A stretch of DNA of 64,000 nucleotides from Xestospongia bergquistia. Its lineage: Eukaryota > Porifera > Demospongiae > Haplosclerida > Petrosiidae. The stretch spans positions 3,436,301 through 3,500,300 of the forward strand of contig OZ014423.1 of NCBI GenBank assembly GCA_963965975.1. The letters are read 5' to 3'. The position numbers and the translations under genes were made by a program. Positions 23,201 through 37,340 of this stretch are shown here, in pieces. The notes under the pieces are model-generated. The model was not told where the DNA came from. It was given only the letters and a program-made list of their open reading frames with translations, and made no database searches. The first letter of the stretch is position 1, and every line of letters starts with the position of its first letter.

Positions 23201-26200
23201 AACTAAATAAACAGCTATTAACAGTTTAGTAAGTTAGTTTGCATTAACGCTCTAAAGTCTTTAAGTTAAAGACTTTAGAAGGTTTAGACTATTTATAGAA
23301 GTTTGTTAAGTAATCTGCTCAGTCTAACTCACTTTATGGCGCTAAATATATAAACACCTATTAACACTTTAGTCATTTTGTTTGCATTAACCCTCTAAAG
23401 TCTTTCAGTTAAGGACTTTGGAATGTTTAGACTATTGAGAGAAGTTATAAAGTAATCTGCTCATTCTAACGGACTTTATGGCGCTAAATATATAAACACC
23501 TATTAACACTTTAGTCATTTTGTTTGCATTAACCCTCTAAAGTCTTTAAGTTAAGGACTTTGGATTGTTTAGACTATTGAGAGAAGTTATAAAGTAAACT
23601 GCTCAGTCTAAAGGACTTTATGGCACTAACTAAATAAAGAGGTATTAACAGTTTAGTAAGTTAGTTTGCATTAAAGCTCTAAAGTCTTTAAGTTAAAGAC
23701 TTTAGAAAGTTTAGACTATTGAGAGACAATTGTAAAGTAAACTGCTCAGTCTAAAGGACATTATGGCACTAATTAAATAAACAGCTATTAACAGTTTAGT
23801 AAGTTATTTTGCATTAATGCTCTAAAGTCATTAAGTTAAAGACTTTAGAAGGTTTAGACTATTGAGAGAAGTTTATAAAGTAAAATGTTCAGTCTAAAGG
23901 ACTTTATGGTACTAACTAAATAAAGAAGTATTAACAGTTTAGTAAGTTAGTTTGCATTAACGCTCTAAAGTCTTTAATTTAAAGACTTTAGAAGGTTTAG
24001 ACTACTGAGAGAAGTTTACAAAGTAAACTGCTCAGTCTAAAGGACTTTATGGCACTAACTAAATAAACAGCTATTGACAGTTTAGTAAGTTAGTTTGCAT
24101 TAAAGCTCTAAAGTCTTTAAGTTAAAGACTTTAGAAGGTTTAGACTATTTAGGGAAGTTTATTAAGTAATCCGCTCTGTCTAACGGACTTTATGGCACTA
24201 AATATATAAACACCTATTAACACATTAGTAATTTTGTTTGCATTGACCCTCTAAAGTCTTTAAGTTAAGGACTTTGGAATGTTTAGACTATTGAGAGAAG
24301 TTATAAAGTAAACTGCTCAGTCCAAAGGACTTTATGACACTAACTAAGTAAACAGCTATTAACAGTTTAGTAAGTTAGTTTGCATTAACGCTCTAAAGTC
24401 TTTAAGTTAAAGACTTTAGAAGGTTTAGACTATTGAGAGAAGTTTATAAAGTAAATTGCTTAGTCTAAAGGACTTTATGGCACTAACTAAATAAACAGCT
24501 ATTAACAGTTTAGTAAGTTAGTTTGCATTAACGCTCTAAAGTCGTTAAGTTAAAGACTTTATTAGGTTTAGACTATTGAGAGAAGTTTACAAAGTAAACC
24601 GCTCAGTCTAAAGGACTTTATGGTACTAACTAAATAAACAGCTATTAACTGTTTAGTAAGTTAGCTTGCATTAATGCTCTAAAGTCTTTAAGTTAAAGAC
24701 TTTAGTTGGTTCAGACTATTGAGAGAAGTTTATAAAGTAAACTGCACAGTCTAAAGGACTTTATGGTACTAACTAAATAAATAACTATTAACAGTTTAGT
24801 AAGTTACTTTGCATTACCGCTCTAAAGTCTTTAAGTTAAAGACTTTAGTACGTTTAGACTATTGAGAGAATTTATAAAGTAAACAGCTCAGTCTAAAAGA
24901 CTTTATGGTACTAACTAAATAAACAGCAATTAACAGTTTAGTAAGTTAGTTTGCATTAACGCTCTAAAGTCTTTAAGTTAAAGACTTTAGAAGGTTTAGA
25001 CTATTGAGTGAAGTTTACAAAGTAAACTGCTCAGTCTAAAGGACTTTATGGCACTAAATAAATAAAAAGCTATTAACAGTTTAGTAAGTTACTTTGCATT
25101 AAAGCTCTAAAGTCTTTAAGTTAAAGACTTTAGAAGGTTTAGACTATTTAGAGAAGTTTATTAAGTAATCTGCTCAGTCTAACGGACTTTATGGCACTAA
25201 ATATATAAACACCTATTAACACTTTAGTAATTTTCTTTGCATTAACCCTCTAAAGTCTTTAAGTTAAGGACTTTGGAATGTTTAGACTATTGAGAGAAGT
25301 TATAAAGTAAGCTGCTCAGTCTAAAGGACTTTATGGCTCTAACTAAATAAAGAGCTATTAATAGTTTAGTAAGTTAGTTTGCTTTAACTCTGTAAAGGCT
25401 TTAAGCTAAAGACTTCAGAAGGTTTAGACTATTGAGAGTAGTTTATAAAGTAAACTGCTCAGTCTAAAGGACTTTATGGCACTAACTAAATAAACAGCTA
25501 TTAACAGTTTAGTAAGTTAGTTTGCATTAACGCTCTAAAGTCTTTAAGTTAAAGACTTTAGATGGTTTAGACTATTGAGAGAAGTTTATATAGTAAACTG
25601 CTCAGTCTAAAGGACTATATGGCACTAACTAAATAGAGAGGTATTAACAGTTTAGTAAGTTAGTTTGCATTAAAGCTCTAAAGTCTTTAAGTTAAAGACT
25701 TTAGAAGGTTTAGACAATTGAGAGATGTTTATAAAGTAAACTGCTACGTCTAAAGGACATTATGGCACTAACTAAATAAACAGCTATTAACAGTTTAGTA
25801 AGTTAGTTTGCATTAATGCTCTAAAGTCTTTAAGTTAAAGACTTTAGAAGATTTAGACTATTGAGAGAAGTTTATAAAGTAAACTGCTCAGTCTAAAGGA
25901 CTTTATGGCACTAACTAAATAAACAAGTATTAACAGTTTAGTAAGTTAGTTTGCATTAACGCTCTAAAGTCTTTAAGTTAAAGACTTTAGAAGGTTTAGA
26001 CTATTGAGAGAATTTTATAAAGTAAACTGCTCAGTCTAAAGGACTTTATGGCACTAACTAAATAAACAGCTATTAACAGTTTAGTAAGTTAGTTTGCATT
26101 AACGCTCTAAAGTCTTTAAGTTAAAGACTTTAGAAAGTTTAGACTATTGAGAGAAGTTTACAAAGTAAACTGCTCAGTCTAAACGACGTTATGGCACTAA

Positions 26201-27720
26201 CTAAATAAACAGCTATTAACAGTTTAGTAAGTTAGTTTGCATTAAAGCTCTTAAGACTTTAAGTTAAAGACTTTAGAAGGTTTAGACTATTTAGGGAGTT
26301 TATTAAGTAATCTGCTCAGTCTAACGGACTTTATGGCACTAAATATATAAACACCTATTAACACTTTAGTAATTTTGTTTGCATTCACCTTCTAAAGTCT
26401 TTAATTTAAGGACTTTGGAATGTTTAGACTATTCATAGAAATTATAAAGTAAACTGCTCAGTCTAAAGGACTTTATGGCACTAACTAAATAAACAGCTAT
26501 TAACAGTTTAGTAAGTTAGTTTGCATTAACGCTCTAAAGTCTTTAAGTTAAAGACTTTAGAAGGTTTAGACTATTGAGAGAAGTTTATAAAGTAAAATGC
26601 TCAGTCTAAAGGACTTTATGGCACTAACTAAATAAACAGCTATTAACAGTTTAGTAAGTTAGTTTGCATTAACGCTCTAAAGTCTTTAAGCTAAAGACTT
26701 TAGTAGGTTTAGACTATTGAGAGAAGTTTATAAAGTAAACTGCTCAGTCTAAAGGACTTTATGGTACTAACTAAATAAACAACTATTAACTGTTTAGTAA
26801 GTTAGTTTGCATTAACGCTCTAAAGTCTTTTAGATAAAGACTTTAGAAGGTTTACACTATTGAGAGAACTTTACAAAGTAAACTGCTCAGTCTAAAGGAC
26901 TTTATGGCACTAACTAAATAAACAGCTATTAACAGTTTAGTAAGTTAGTTTGCATTAAAGCTCTAAAATCTTTAAGTTAAAGATTTTAGAAGGTTTAGAC
27001 TATTAAGAGATGTTTATAAAGTATACTGCTCAGTCTAAAGGACGTTATGGCACTAAATAAATAAACAGCTATTAACAGTTTAATAAGTTAGTTTGCATTA
27101 ACGCTCTAAAGTCGTTAAGTTAAAGACTTTAGAAGGTTTAAACTATTGAGAGAAGTTTATAAAGTAAACTGCTCAGCCTAAAGGACTTTATGGCACTAAC
27201 TAAATAAAGAAGTATTAACAGTTTATTAAGTTAGTTTGCATTAACGCTCTGAAGTCTTTAAGTTAAAGACTTTAGAAGGTTAAGACTATTGAGAGAAGTT
27301 TACAAAGTAAACTGCTCAGTCTAAAGGACTTTATGGCACTAACTAAATAAACAGCTATTGACAGTTTAGAAAGTTAGTTTGCATTAACGCTCTAATGTCT
27401 TTAAGTTAAAGACTTTAGAAGGTTTACACTATTGAGAGAAGTTTACAAGGTAAACTGCTCAGTCTAAAGGACTTTATGGCACTAACTAAATAAAAAGCTA
27501 TTAATAGTTTAGTAAGTTAGTTTGCATTAAAGCTCTAAAGTCTTTAAGTTAAAGACTTTAGAAGGTTTAGACTATTTAGGGAAGTTTATTAAGTAATCTG
27601 CTCAGTCTAACGGACTTTATGGCACTATATATATAAACACCTATAAACACTTTAGTAATTTTGTTTGCATTAACCCCCTAAAGTGTTTAAGTTAAGGACT
27701 TTGGAATGTTTAGACTATTG
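17280..27720 (+). repeat. Region with recurring divergent class C monomers
   Basis: Ten monomers carry a linked set of variants: AAGTAATCTGCTCAGTCTAA followed by CGGAC, AAATATATAAACACC, then GACTTTGGAATG at the unit end. Their AAGTAATC words lie near 17311, 19595, 20880, 22166, 23308, 23450, 24164, 25163, 26305 and 27591. Successive distances correspond to 16, 9, 9, 8, 1, 5, 7, 8 and 9 monomers. This points to a higher-order repeat of about 7-9 units (1.0-1.3 kb) with later gains and losses. Confidence 0.8.
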
Positions 27721-29879
27721 AGAGAAGTTATAAAGTAAACTGCTCAATCTAAAGGACTTTATGGCACTAACTACATAAACAGCTATTAACAGTTTAGTAA
27801 GGTAGCTTGCATTAACGCTCTAAAGTCTTTAAGTTAAAGACTTTAGAAGCTTTAGACTATTGGAGAAGTTTATAAAGTAAACTGCTAAGTCTAAAGGACT
27901 TTATGGCACTAACTATATAAACAGCTATTAACAGTTTAGTAAGTTAGCTTGCATTAACTCTCTAAAGTCTTTAAGTTAAAGACTTTAGAAGGTTTAGACT
28001 ATTGAGAGAAGTTGATAAAGTAAACTTCTCAGTCTAAAGGACTTTATGGCACTAACTAAATAAAGAGGTATTAACAGTTTAGTAAGTAAGTTTGCATTAA
28101 CGCTCTAAAGTCATTAAGTTAAAGAGTTTAGTAGGTTTAGACTATTGAGAGAAGTTTATAAAGTAAACTGCTCAGTCTAAAGGACTTTATGGTACAAACT
28201 AATTAAACAGCTATATTACTGTTTAGTAAGTTAGTTTGCATTAACGATCTAAAGTCTTTAATTTAAAGACTTTAGTAGGTTTACACTATTGAGAGAATTT
28301 TACAAAGTAAACTGCTCAGTCTAAAGGACTTTATGGCACTAAATAAATAAACAGTTATTAACAGTTTAGTAAGTTAGTTTCGATTAACGCTCTAAAATCG
28401 TTAAGTTAAAGACTTTAGAAGGTTTAGACTATTGAGAGAAGTTTATAAAGTAAACTGCTCAGTCTAAAGGACTTTATGGTACTAAATAAATAAGCAGCTA
28501 TTAACAGTTTAGTAAGGTAGTTTGCATTAACGCTCTAAAGTCTTTAAGTTAAAGACTTTAGAAGGTTTAGACTATTGACAGAAGTTTATAAAGTAAACTG
28601 TTCAGACTAAAGGACTTTATGGCACTAATTAAATAAACAGCTATTAACAGTTTAGTAAGTTAGTTTGCATTAATGCTTTAAAGTCTTTAAATTAAAGAGT
28701 TTAGTAGGTTTAGACTATTGAGAGAGTTGTAAAGTAAACTGCTCAGTCTAAAGGACTTTATGGCACTAACTAAATAAACAGCTATTAACAGTTAAGTAAG
28801 TTATTTTGCATTAACGCTCTAAAGTCTTTATGTTAAAGAGTTTTGAAGGTTTAGACTATGGAGAGAAGTTTATAAAGTAAACTGCACAGTCTAAAAGGCT
28901 TTATGGCACTAACTAAATAAACAGCTATTAACAGTTTAGTAAGTTAGTTTGCATTAACGCTCTAAAGTCTTTAAGTTAAAGACATTAGAATTTTTAAACT
29001 ATTGAGAGAAGCTTATAAAGTCAACTGCTCAGTCTAAAGGACTTTATGGAACTAACTAAATAAACAGCTATTAGCAGTTTAGTAAGTTAGTTTGCATTAA
29101 CGCTCTAAAGTCTTTAAGTTAAAGACTTTAGAAGTTTTGGACTATTGAGAGTTGATAAAGTAAACTGCTCTTTTTAAAGGACTTTATGGCACTAACTAAA
29201 TAAACAGCTATTAACAGTTTAGTAAGTTAGTTTGCATTAACGCTCTAAAGTCTTTAAGTTAAAGACTTTAGAAGGTTTAGACTATAGAGAGAAGTTTATA
29301 AAGTAAACTGTTCAGACTAAAGGACTTTATGGCACTAACTAAGTAAACAGCTATTAGCAGTTTACTAAGTTTGTTTCCTTGAACGCTCTAAAGTCTTTAA
29401 ATTAAAGAGATTAGTGGGTTTAGACTATTGAGAGAGTTGATAAAGTAAACTGCTCAGTCTAAAGGACGTTATGGCACGAACTAAATAAACAGCTATTAAC
29501 TTTTTAGTAAGTTAGTTTGCATTAACGCTTTAAAGTCTTTAAGTTAAAGAGTTTTGAATGTTTAGACTATTGAGAGAAGTTTATAAAGTAAACTGCTCAG
29601 TCTAAAAGGCTTTATGGCACTAATTAAATAAACAGCTATTAACATTTTAGTAAGTTAGTTTGCATTAACGCTCTACAGTCTTTAAGATAAAGACTTTAGA
29701 AGGTTTAAACTATTGAGAGAAGCTTATAAAGTAAACTGCTCAGTCTAAAGGACTTTATGGAACTAACATAATAAACAGCTATTAGCAGTTTAGTAAGTTA
29801 GTTTGCATTAACGCTCTAAAGTCTTTAAGTTAAAGACTTTAGAAGGTTTAAACTATTGAGAGAAGTTTATAAAGTAAAC

Positions 29880-31010
29880 TGCTCAGTCTAAAGGACTTTA
29901 TGGACCTAACAAAATAAAGAGCTATTGGCAGTTTAGTAAGTTAGTTTGCATTAACGCTCTAAAGTCTTTAAGTTAAAGACTTTAGAAAGTTTGGACTATT
30001 GAGAGTTGATAAAGTAAACTGCTCAGTTTAAAGGACTTTATGGCACTAACTAAATAAACAGCTATTAACAGTTTACTAAGATAGTTTGCATTAACGCTCT
30101 AAAGTCTTTAAGTTAAAGGCTTTAGTAGGTTTAGACTATTGAGAGAAGTTTCTAAAGTAAAGTGCTCTGTCTAAAGGACTTTATAGCACTAAATAAATAA
30201 ACAGCTATTAACAGTTTAGTAAGTTAGTTTGCATTAACGCTCTAAAGTCTTTAAGTTAAAGACTTTAGAAGGTTTAGACAATAGTGAGAAGTTTATAAAG
30301 TAAACTGCTAGTCTAAAGGACTTTATGGCACTAGCTAAATAAACAGCAATTAACAGTTTAGTAAGTTAGTTTACATTAACGCTCTGAAGTCTTTAAGTTA
30401 AAGACTTTAGAAGGTTTAGACAATAGTGAGAAGTTTATAAAGTAAACTGCTAGTCTAAAGGACTTTATGGACCTAACAAAATAAAGAGCTATTGGCAGTT
30501 TAGTAAGTTAGTTTGCATTAACGCTCTAAAGTCTTTAAGTTAAAGACTTTAGAAAGTTTGGACTATTGAGAGTTGATAAAGTAAACTGCTCAGTTTAAAG
30601 GACTTTATGGCACTAACTAAATAAACAGCTATTAACAGTTTACTAAGTTAGTTTGCATTAACGCTCTAAAGTCTTTAAGTTAAAGGCTTTAGTAGGTTTA
30701 GACTATTGAGAGAAGTTTCTAAAGTAAAGTGCTCTGTCTAAAGGACTTTATAGCACTAAATAAATAAACAGCTATTAACAGTTTAGTAAGTTAGTTTGCA
30801 TTAACGCTCTAAAGTCTTTAAGTTAAAGACTTTAGAAGGTTTAGACAATAGTGAGAAGTTTATAAAGTAAACTGCTAGTCTAAAGGACTTTATGGCACTA
30901 GCTAAATAAACAGCAATTAACAGTTTAGTAAGTTAGTTTACATTAACGCTCTGAAGTCTTTAAGTTAAAGACTTTAGAAGGTTTAGACTATTGAGAGATG
31001 TTTATAAAGT
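29880..31010 (+). repeat. Tandem duplication of four monomers (567 bp)
   Basis: The variants GGACCTAACAAAATAAAGAG (about 29903 and 30470), TCTAAAGTAAAGTGCTCTG (30151 and 30718) and GACAATAGTGAGAAG recur at a constant 567-base offset. The copies are almost identical, so this duplication is recent. Confidence 0.9.
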
Positions 31011-31667
31011 AAACTGCTCAGTCTAAAGGACTTTATGGCAATAACTAAATAAAAAGCTATTAACAGTTTAGTAAGTTAGTTTGCATTAACGCTCTAAAGT
31101 CTTCAAATTAAAGACTTTAGTAGGTTTAGACTACTGAGAGAAGTTTATAAAGTAAACTGCTCAGTCTAAAGGACTTTATGGCACTAACCATATAAACAGC
31201 TATTAACAGTTTAGTAAGTTATTTTCCATCAACGCTCTAAAGTCTTCAAGGTAAAGACTTTAGAAGGTTTAGACTATTGAGAGAAGTTTATAAAGTAAAC
31301 TGGTCAGTCTAAAGGACTTTATGGCACTAACTAAATAAAGAGCTATTAACAGTTTAGTAAGTTAGTTTGCATTAACGCTCTAAAGTCTTTAAGTTAAACA
31401 CTTTAGAAGGTTTACACTATTGAGAGAAGTTAATGATGTAAGCTGCTCAGTCTAAAGGTCTTTATGGCACTAACTAAATAAACAGCTATTAGCAGTTTAG
31501 TAAGTTAGTTTGCATTAACGCTCTAAAGTCTTTATGTTAAAGACTTTAGTCAGCTTAGACTATTGAGAGAAGTTTATAAAGTAAACTGCTCAGTCTAAAG
31601 GACTTTATGGCACTAACTAAATTAACAGCTATTAACAGTTTAGTAAGTTTGTTTGCATTAACGCCCT

Positions 31668-34600
31668 AAATTCTTTAAGTTAAAGACTTTAGAAGGTTTA
31701 GACTATTTAAAGAAGTTTATAAAGTAAACTGCTCAGTCTAAAGGACTTTATGGCACTAAATATGTAAAAAGTTATTAATAGTTTAGAAAGTTAGTTTGCA
31801 TTACGCTCTAATGTCTTTAAGTTAAAGACTTTAGAAGGTTTAGACTATTGAGTGAAATTTATAAAGTAAACTGCTCAGTCTAAAGGACTTTATGGCACTA
31901 ACTAAATAAACAGCTATTAACAGTTTAGTAAGTTAGTTTGCGTTAACGCTCTAAAGTCTTTATGTTAAAGACTTTAGAATGTTTAGACTATTGAGAGAAG
32001 TTTATAAAGTAAACTGCTCAGTCTAAAGGACTTTATGGCACTAAGTAAATAAAGAGCTATAAACAGTTTAGTAAGTTAGTTTGCATTAACGCTCTAAAGT
32101 CTTTAAGTTAAAGACTTTAGAAGGTGTAGACTATTGATAGAAGTTTATAAAGTAAACTGCTCAGTCTAAAGGACTTTATGGCACTAACTAAATAAACAGT
32201 TATGAACAGTTTAGTAAGTTAGTTTGCATTAACGCTCTTAAGTCTATAAATTAAAGACTTTAGACGGTTTAGACTATTGAGAGTAGTTGATAAAGTAAAC
32301 TACTCAGTCTAAAGGACTCTTTGGCACTAACTAAATAAACAGTTAATAACATTTTAGTAAGTTAGTTTACATTAACGCTCTAAAGTCTTTAAGTTACAGA
32401 CTTTAGAAGGTTTTGACTATTGAGAGAAGTTTATAAAGTAAACTGCTCAGTCTAAAGGACTTTATGGCATAACTAAATAAACAGCTATTAACAGTTTAGT
32501 AAGTTAGTTTGCATTAACGCTCTAAAGTCTTTAAGTTAAAGACTTGAGAAGGTTTAGACTATTGAGAGAAGATTATAAAGTAAACTGCTCAGTCTAAAGG
32601 ACTTTATGGCACTAACTAAATAAACAGCTATTAACAGTTTAGTAAGTTAGTTTGTATTACGCTCAAACGTCTTTAAGTTAAAGACTTTAGAAGCTTTAGA
32701 CTATTGAGAGAAGTTTATAAAGTAAATTGCTCAGTCTAAAGGACTTCATGGCACTAACTAAATAAACAGCTATTAACAGTTTAGGAAGTTAATTTGCATT
32801 AACGCTCTAAAGTCTTTAAGTTAAAGACTTTAGAAGGTTTAGACTGTTGAGAGAAGTTTATAAAGTAAACTGCTCAGTCTAAAGGACTATATGGCACTAA
32901 CTAAATAAACAGCTATTAAATAATTAGTAAGTTTCTTTGCATTAACGCTCAAAAGTCTTTAAGTTAAAGACATTAGAAGGTTTAGACTATTGAGAGAACT
33001 TGATAAAGTAACAAGCTCAGTCTAAAGGACTTTATGGCACTAACTAAATGAACAGTTATTAACCGTTTAGTAAGTTACTTTGCATTAACGCTATAAAGTC
33101 TTTAAGTTAAAGACTTTAGAAGGTTTAGACTATTGAGAGAATTTCATAAAGTAGACTGCTCAGTCTAAAGGCGTTTATGGCACTTACTAAATAAACAGCA
33201 ATTACCAGTTTAGTAAGTTAGCTTGCATTAACGCTCTAAAGTCTTTAAGTTAAAGACTTTAGAAGGTTTAGACTATGAGATAAGTTGAGAAAGTAAACTG
33301 CTCAGTCTAAAGGACTTTATGGCACTAACTAAATAAAGAGCTATTAACAGTTTAGTAAGTTAGCTTGCATTAACGCTCTAAAGTCTTTAAGTTAAAGACT
33401 TTAGAAGGTTTAGACTATTGAGACAAGTTGATAAAGTAAACTACTCAGTCTAAAGGAGTTTATGACACTAACTAAATAAACAGCTATTAACATTTTAGTA
33501 AAGTTAGTTTGCAATAAACTCTAAAGTCTTTAAGTTAAGACTTTATAAGGTTTAGAGTATTTATAGATGTTCATACAGTAAACTTCTCAGTCTAAAGGAC
33601 ACTATGGCACTAACTAAATAAACAGTTATTAACAGTTTACTAAGTTAGTTTGCATTAACGCTCTAATGTCTTTAGGTTAAAGACTTGAGAAGCTTTAGAC
33701 TATTGAGAGAAGTTTATAAAGTAAACTGCTCAGTCTAAAGGGCTTTATGGCACTAACTAAATAAACAGCTATTAACAATTTACTAAGTTAGTTTGCATTA
33801 TCGCTCTAAAGTCTTTAAGTTAAAGACTTTAGAAGGTTTATACTGTTGAGAGAAGTTGATAAATTAAACTACTCAGTCTAAAGGAGTTTATGGCACTAAC
33901 TAAATAAACAGCTATTAACTGTTTAGTAAGTTAGTTTGCATTAACGCTCTAATGTCTTTAAGTTAAAGACTTTAGAAGTTTTAGACTATTGAGAGAAGTT
34001 TATAAAGTAAACTGCTCAGTCTAAAGGACTTTATGGCACTAACTAAATAAAGAGCTATTAGAAATTTGGTAAGTTAGTTAGAAGGTTTAGACTATTGAGA
34101 GAACTCTATAAAGTAAAGTACTCAGTTTAAAGGACTTTATGGCACTAACTAAATAAACAGTTATTAACAGTTTAGTAAGTTATTTTGCAGGAAAGGTCTA
34201 AAGTCCTTAAGTGAAAGACTTTAGAAAGTTTAGACTATTGAGAGAGGTTGATAAAGTAAACTGCTGAATCTAAAGGACATTATGGCACTAACTAAATAAA
34301 CAGCTATTAACTGTTTAGTAAGATAGTTTGCATTAACTCTCTAAGGTCTTTAAGTTAAAGACTTTATAAGGTGTAGACTATTGAGAGAAGTTTATAAAGT
34401 AAACTGCTCAGTCTAAAGGACTTTATGGCACTAAATAAACAGCTATTAACAGTTTAGTAAGTTAGTTTGCATTAACGCTCTAAAGTCTTTAAGTTAAAGA
34501 CTTTAGAATGTTCAGGCTATTGAGAGAAGTTGATAAATTAAACTACTCAGTCTAAAGGACTTTATGGCACTAACCAAATAAACAGTTATTAACAGTTTAG

Positions 34601-37340
34601 TAAATTAGTTTGCTTGAAAGGTCTAAAGTCCTTAAGTTAAAGACTTTAGAAGGTGTAGACTGTTGAGAGAATTTTATAAAGTAAACTGTTCAGTCTAAAG
34701 GACATTATGGCAATAACTAAATAAACAGCTATTAACTGTTTAGTAACTTAGTTTGCATTAACTCTTTACAGTCTTTAAGTTAAAGACTTTAGAAGGTTTA
34801 GACTATTGAGAATAGTTCATAAAGTAAACTACTCAGTCTAAAGGACTTTATGGCACTAACTAAATAAACAGTTATTAACAGTTTAGTAAGTTAGTTTGCA
34901 TTAATGGTCTAAAGTCTTTAAGTTAAAGACTTTAGAAGGTTTAGGCTATTGAGAGAAGTTTATAAAGTAAACTGCTCAGTATAAAGGACATTCTTGCACT
35001 AACTAAACAAACATCTATTAGCAGTTTAGTAAGTTAGTTTGCATTAACGCTCAAAAGTCTTTAAGTTAAAGACTTTAGAAGGTTTAGACTATTGAGAGAA
35101 GTCGATAAATTACACTACTTAGTCTAAAGGACTTTATGGCACTAACTAAATAAATAGTTATTAACAGTTTAGTAAGTTAGTTGGCTTGAAAGGTCTAAAG
35201 TCCTTAAGTTAAAGACTTTAGAAGGTGTAGACTATTGAGAGAAGTTTATAAAGTAAACTGCTCAGTCTAAAGGACTTTACGGCACTAACTAAATAAATAG
35301 CTATTAACTGTTTAGTAAGTTAGTTTGCATTAACTCTCTAAGGTCTTTAAGTTAAAGACTTTAGAAGGTTTACACTATTGAGAGAAGTCGATAAAGTAAA
35401 CTACTCAGTCTAAAGGACTTTATGGCGCTAACTAAGTAAACAGTTATTAACAGTTTAGTAAGTTAGTTTGCATTAATGGTCTAAAGTCTTTAAGTTAAAG
35501 ACTTTAGAAGGTTTGGACTATTGAGAGAGTTTATAAAGTAAACTGCTCGGTCTAAAGGACTTTATGGCACTAACTAAATAAACAGCTATTAACAGTTTAG
35601 TAAGTTAGTTTGTATTAACGCTCTAAAGTCTTTAAGTTAAAGACTTTAGAAGGTTTAGACTATTGACAGAAGTTTATAAAGTAAACTGATCAGTCTAAAT
35701 TGCTTTATGGCACTAACTAAATAAACAGCTATTAACAGTTTAGTAAGTTAGTTTGCATTAACGCTCTAAAGTCTTTAAGTTAAAAACTTTAGAAGGTTTA
35801 GACTATTGAGAGAAGTTGATAAAGTAAACTACTCAGTCTAAAGGACTTTGTGACACTAACTATATAAACAGCTATTAACAGTTTAGTAAGTTAGTTTGCA
35901 TTAATGCTTTAAAGTCTTTAAGTTAAAGACTTTAGAAGGTTTAGACTACTGATAGAAGTTCATACAGTAAACTGCTCAGTCTAAAGGACTTTATGGCACT
36001 AACTAAATAAACAGCTATTAACAGTTTAGTAAGTTAGTTTGCATTAACGCTCTAAAGTCTTTAAGTTAAAGACTTGAGAAGGTTTAGACTATTGAGAGAA
36101 GTTTATAAAATAAACTGCTCAGTCTAAAGGAGTTTATGGCACTAACTAAATAAACAGCTATTAACAGTTTAGTAAGTTAGTTTGCATTAACGCTCTAAAG
36201 TCTTCAAGTTAAAGAGTTTAGAAGGTTTAGACTATGGAGAGAAGTTTATAAAGTAAACTGCTCAGTCTAAAGGACTTTAAGGCACTAATTAAATAAACAG
36301 CTATCAACAGTTTAGGAAGTTTGTTCGCATTAACGCTCTAATGTCTTTAAGTTAAAGACTTTAGAAGGTTTAGACTATTGAGAGAAGTTTATAAAGTAAA
36401 CTGCTCAGTCTAAAGGACTTTATGGCACTAACTAAATAAAGAGCTATTAACAGTTTAGTAAGTTAGTTTGCATTAACGCTCTAAAGTCTTTAAGTTAAAG
36501 ACTTTAGAAGGTTTAGGCTATTCAGAGAAGTTGATAAATTAAACTACTCAGTCTAAAGGACTTTATGGCACTAACCAAATAAACAGTTATTAACAGTTTA
36601 GTAAGTTAGTTTGCATGAAAGGTCTAAAGTCCTTAAGTTAAAGACTTTAGAAGGTGTAGACTGTTCAGAGAATTTTATAAAGTAAACTGTTATGTCTAAA
36701 GGACATTATGGCAATAACTAACTAAACAGCTATTAACTGTTTAGTAACTTAGTTTGCATTAACTCTTTACAGTCTTTAAGTTAAAGACTTTAGAAGGTTT
36801 AGACTATTGAGAATATTTCATAAAGTAAACTACTCAGTCTAAAGGACTTTATGGCACTAACTAAATAAACAGTTATGAACAGTTTAGTAAGTTAGTTTGC
36901 ATTAATGGTCTAAAGTCCTTAAATTAAAGACTTTAGAAGGTTTAGGCTATTGAGAGAAGTTTATAAAGTAAACTGCTCAGTATAAAGGACATTCTTGCAC
37001 TAACCAAACAAACATCCATTAGCAGTTTAGTAAGTTAGTTTGCATTAACGCTCTAAAGTCTTTAAGTTAAAGACTTTAGAAGGTTTAGACTATTGAGAGA
37101 AGTCGATAAATTAAACTACTTAGTCTAAAGGACTTTATGGCACTAACTAAATAAATAGTTATTAACAGTTTAGTAAGTTAGTTGGCTTGAAAGGTCTAAA
37201 GTCCTTAAGTTAAAGACTTTAGAAGGTGTAGACTATTGAGAGAAGTTTATAAAGTAAACTGCTCAGTATAAAGGACTTTACGGCACTATCTAAATAAATA
37301 GCTATTAACTGTTTAGTAAGTTAGTTTGCATTAACTCTCT
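31668..37340 (+). repeat. 5.67-kb higher-order block, copy 1
   Basis: This block of about 40 monomers is repeated directly after itself at 37341-43010. Checked markers (CTATTTAAAGAAG, TTAGAAATTTGGTAAG, TTAAGGCACTAATTAAAT) recur at an offset of 5670-5673. A shortened monomer at about 34060-34085 is shared by both copies. Inside the block, markers such as GGACATTCTTGCAC recur 2001 bases apart (14 monomers), an older layer of duplication. Confidence 0.93.
34050..34090 (+). repeat. Shortened monomer lacking hairpin C
   Basis: GTAAGTTAGTTA is joined directly to GAAGGTTTAGAC. About 41 bases, from the end of hairpin B to the end of hairpin C, are missing. The matching deletion is at about 39725-39760 in copy 2 of the 5.67-kb block. 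Confidence 0.85.
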
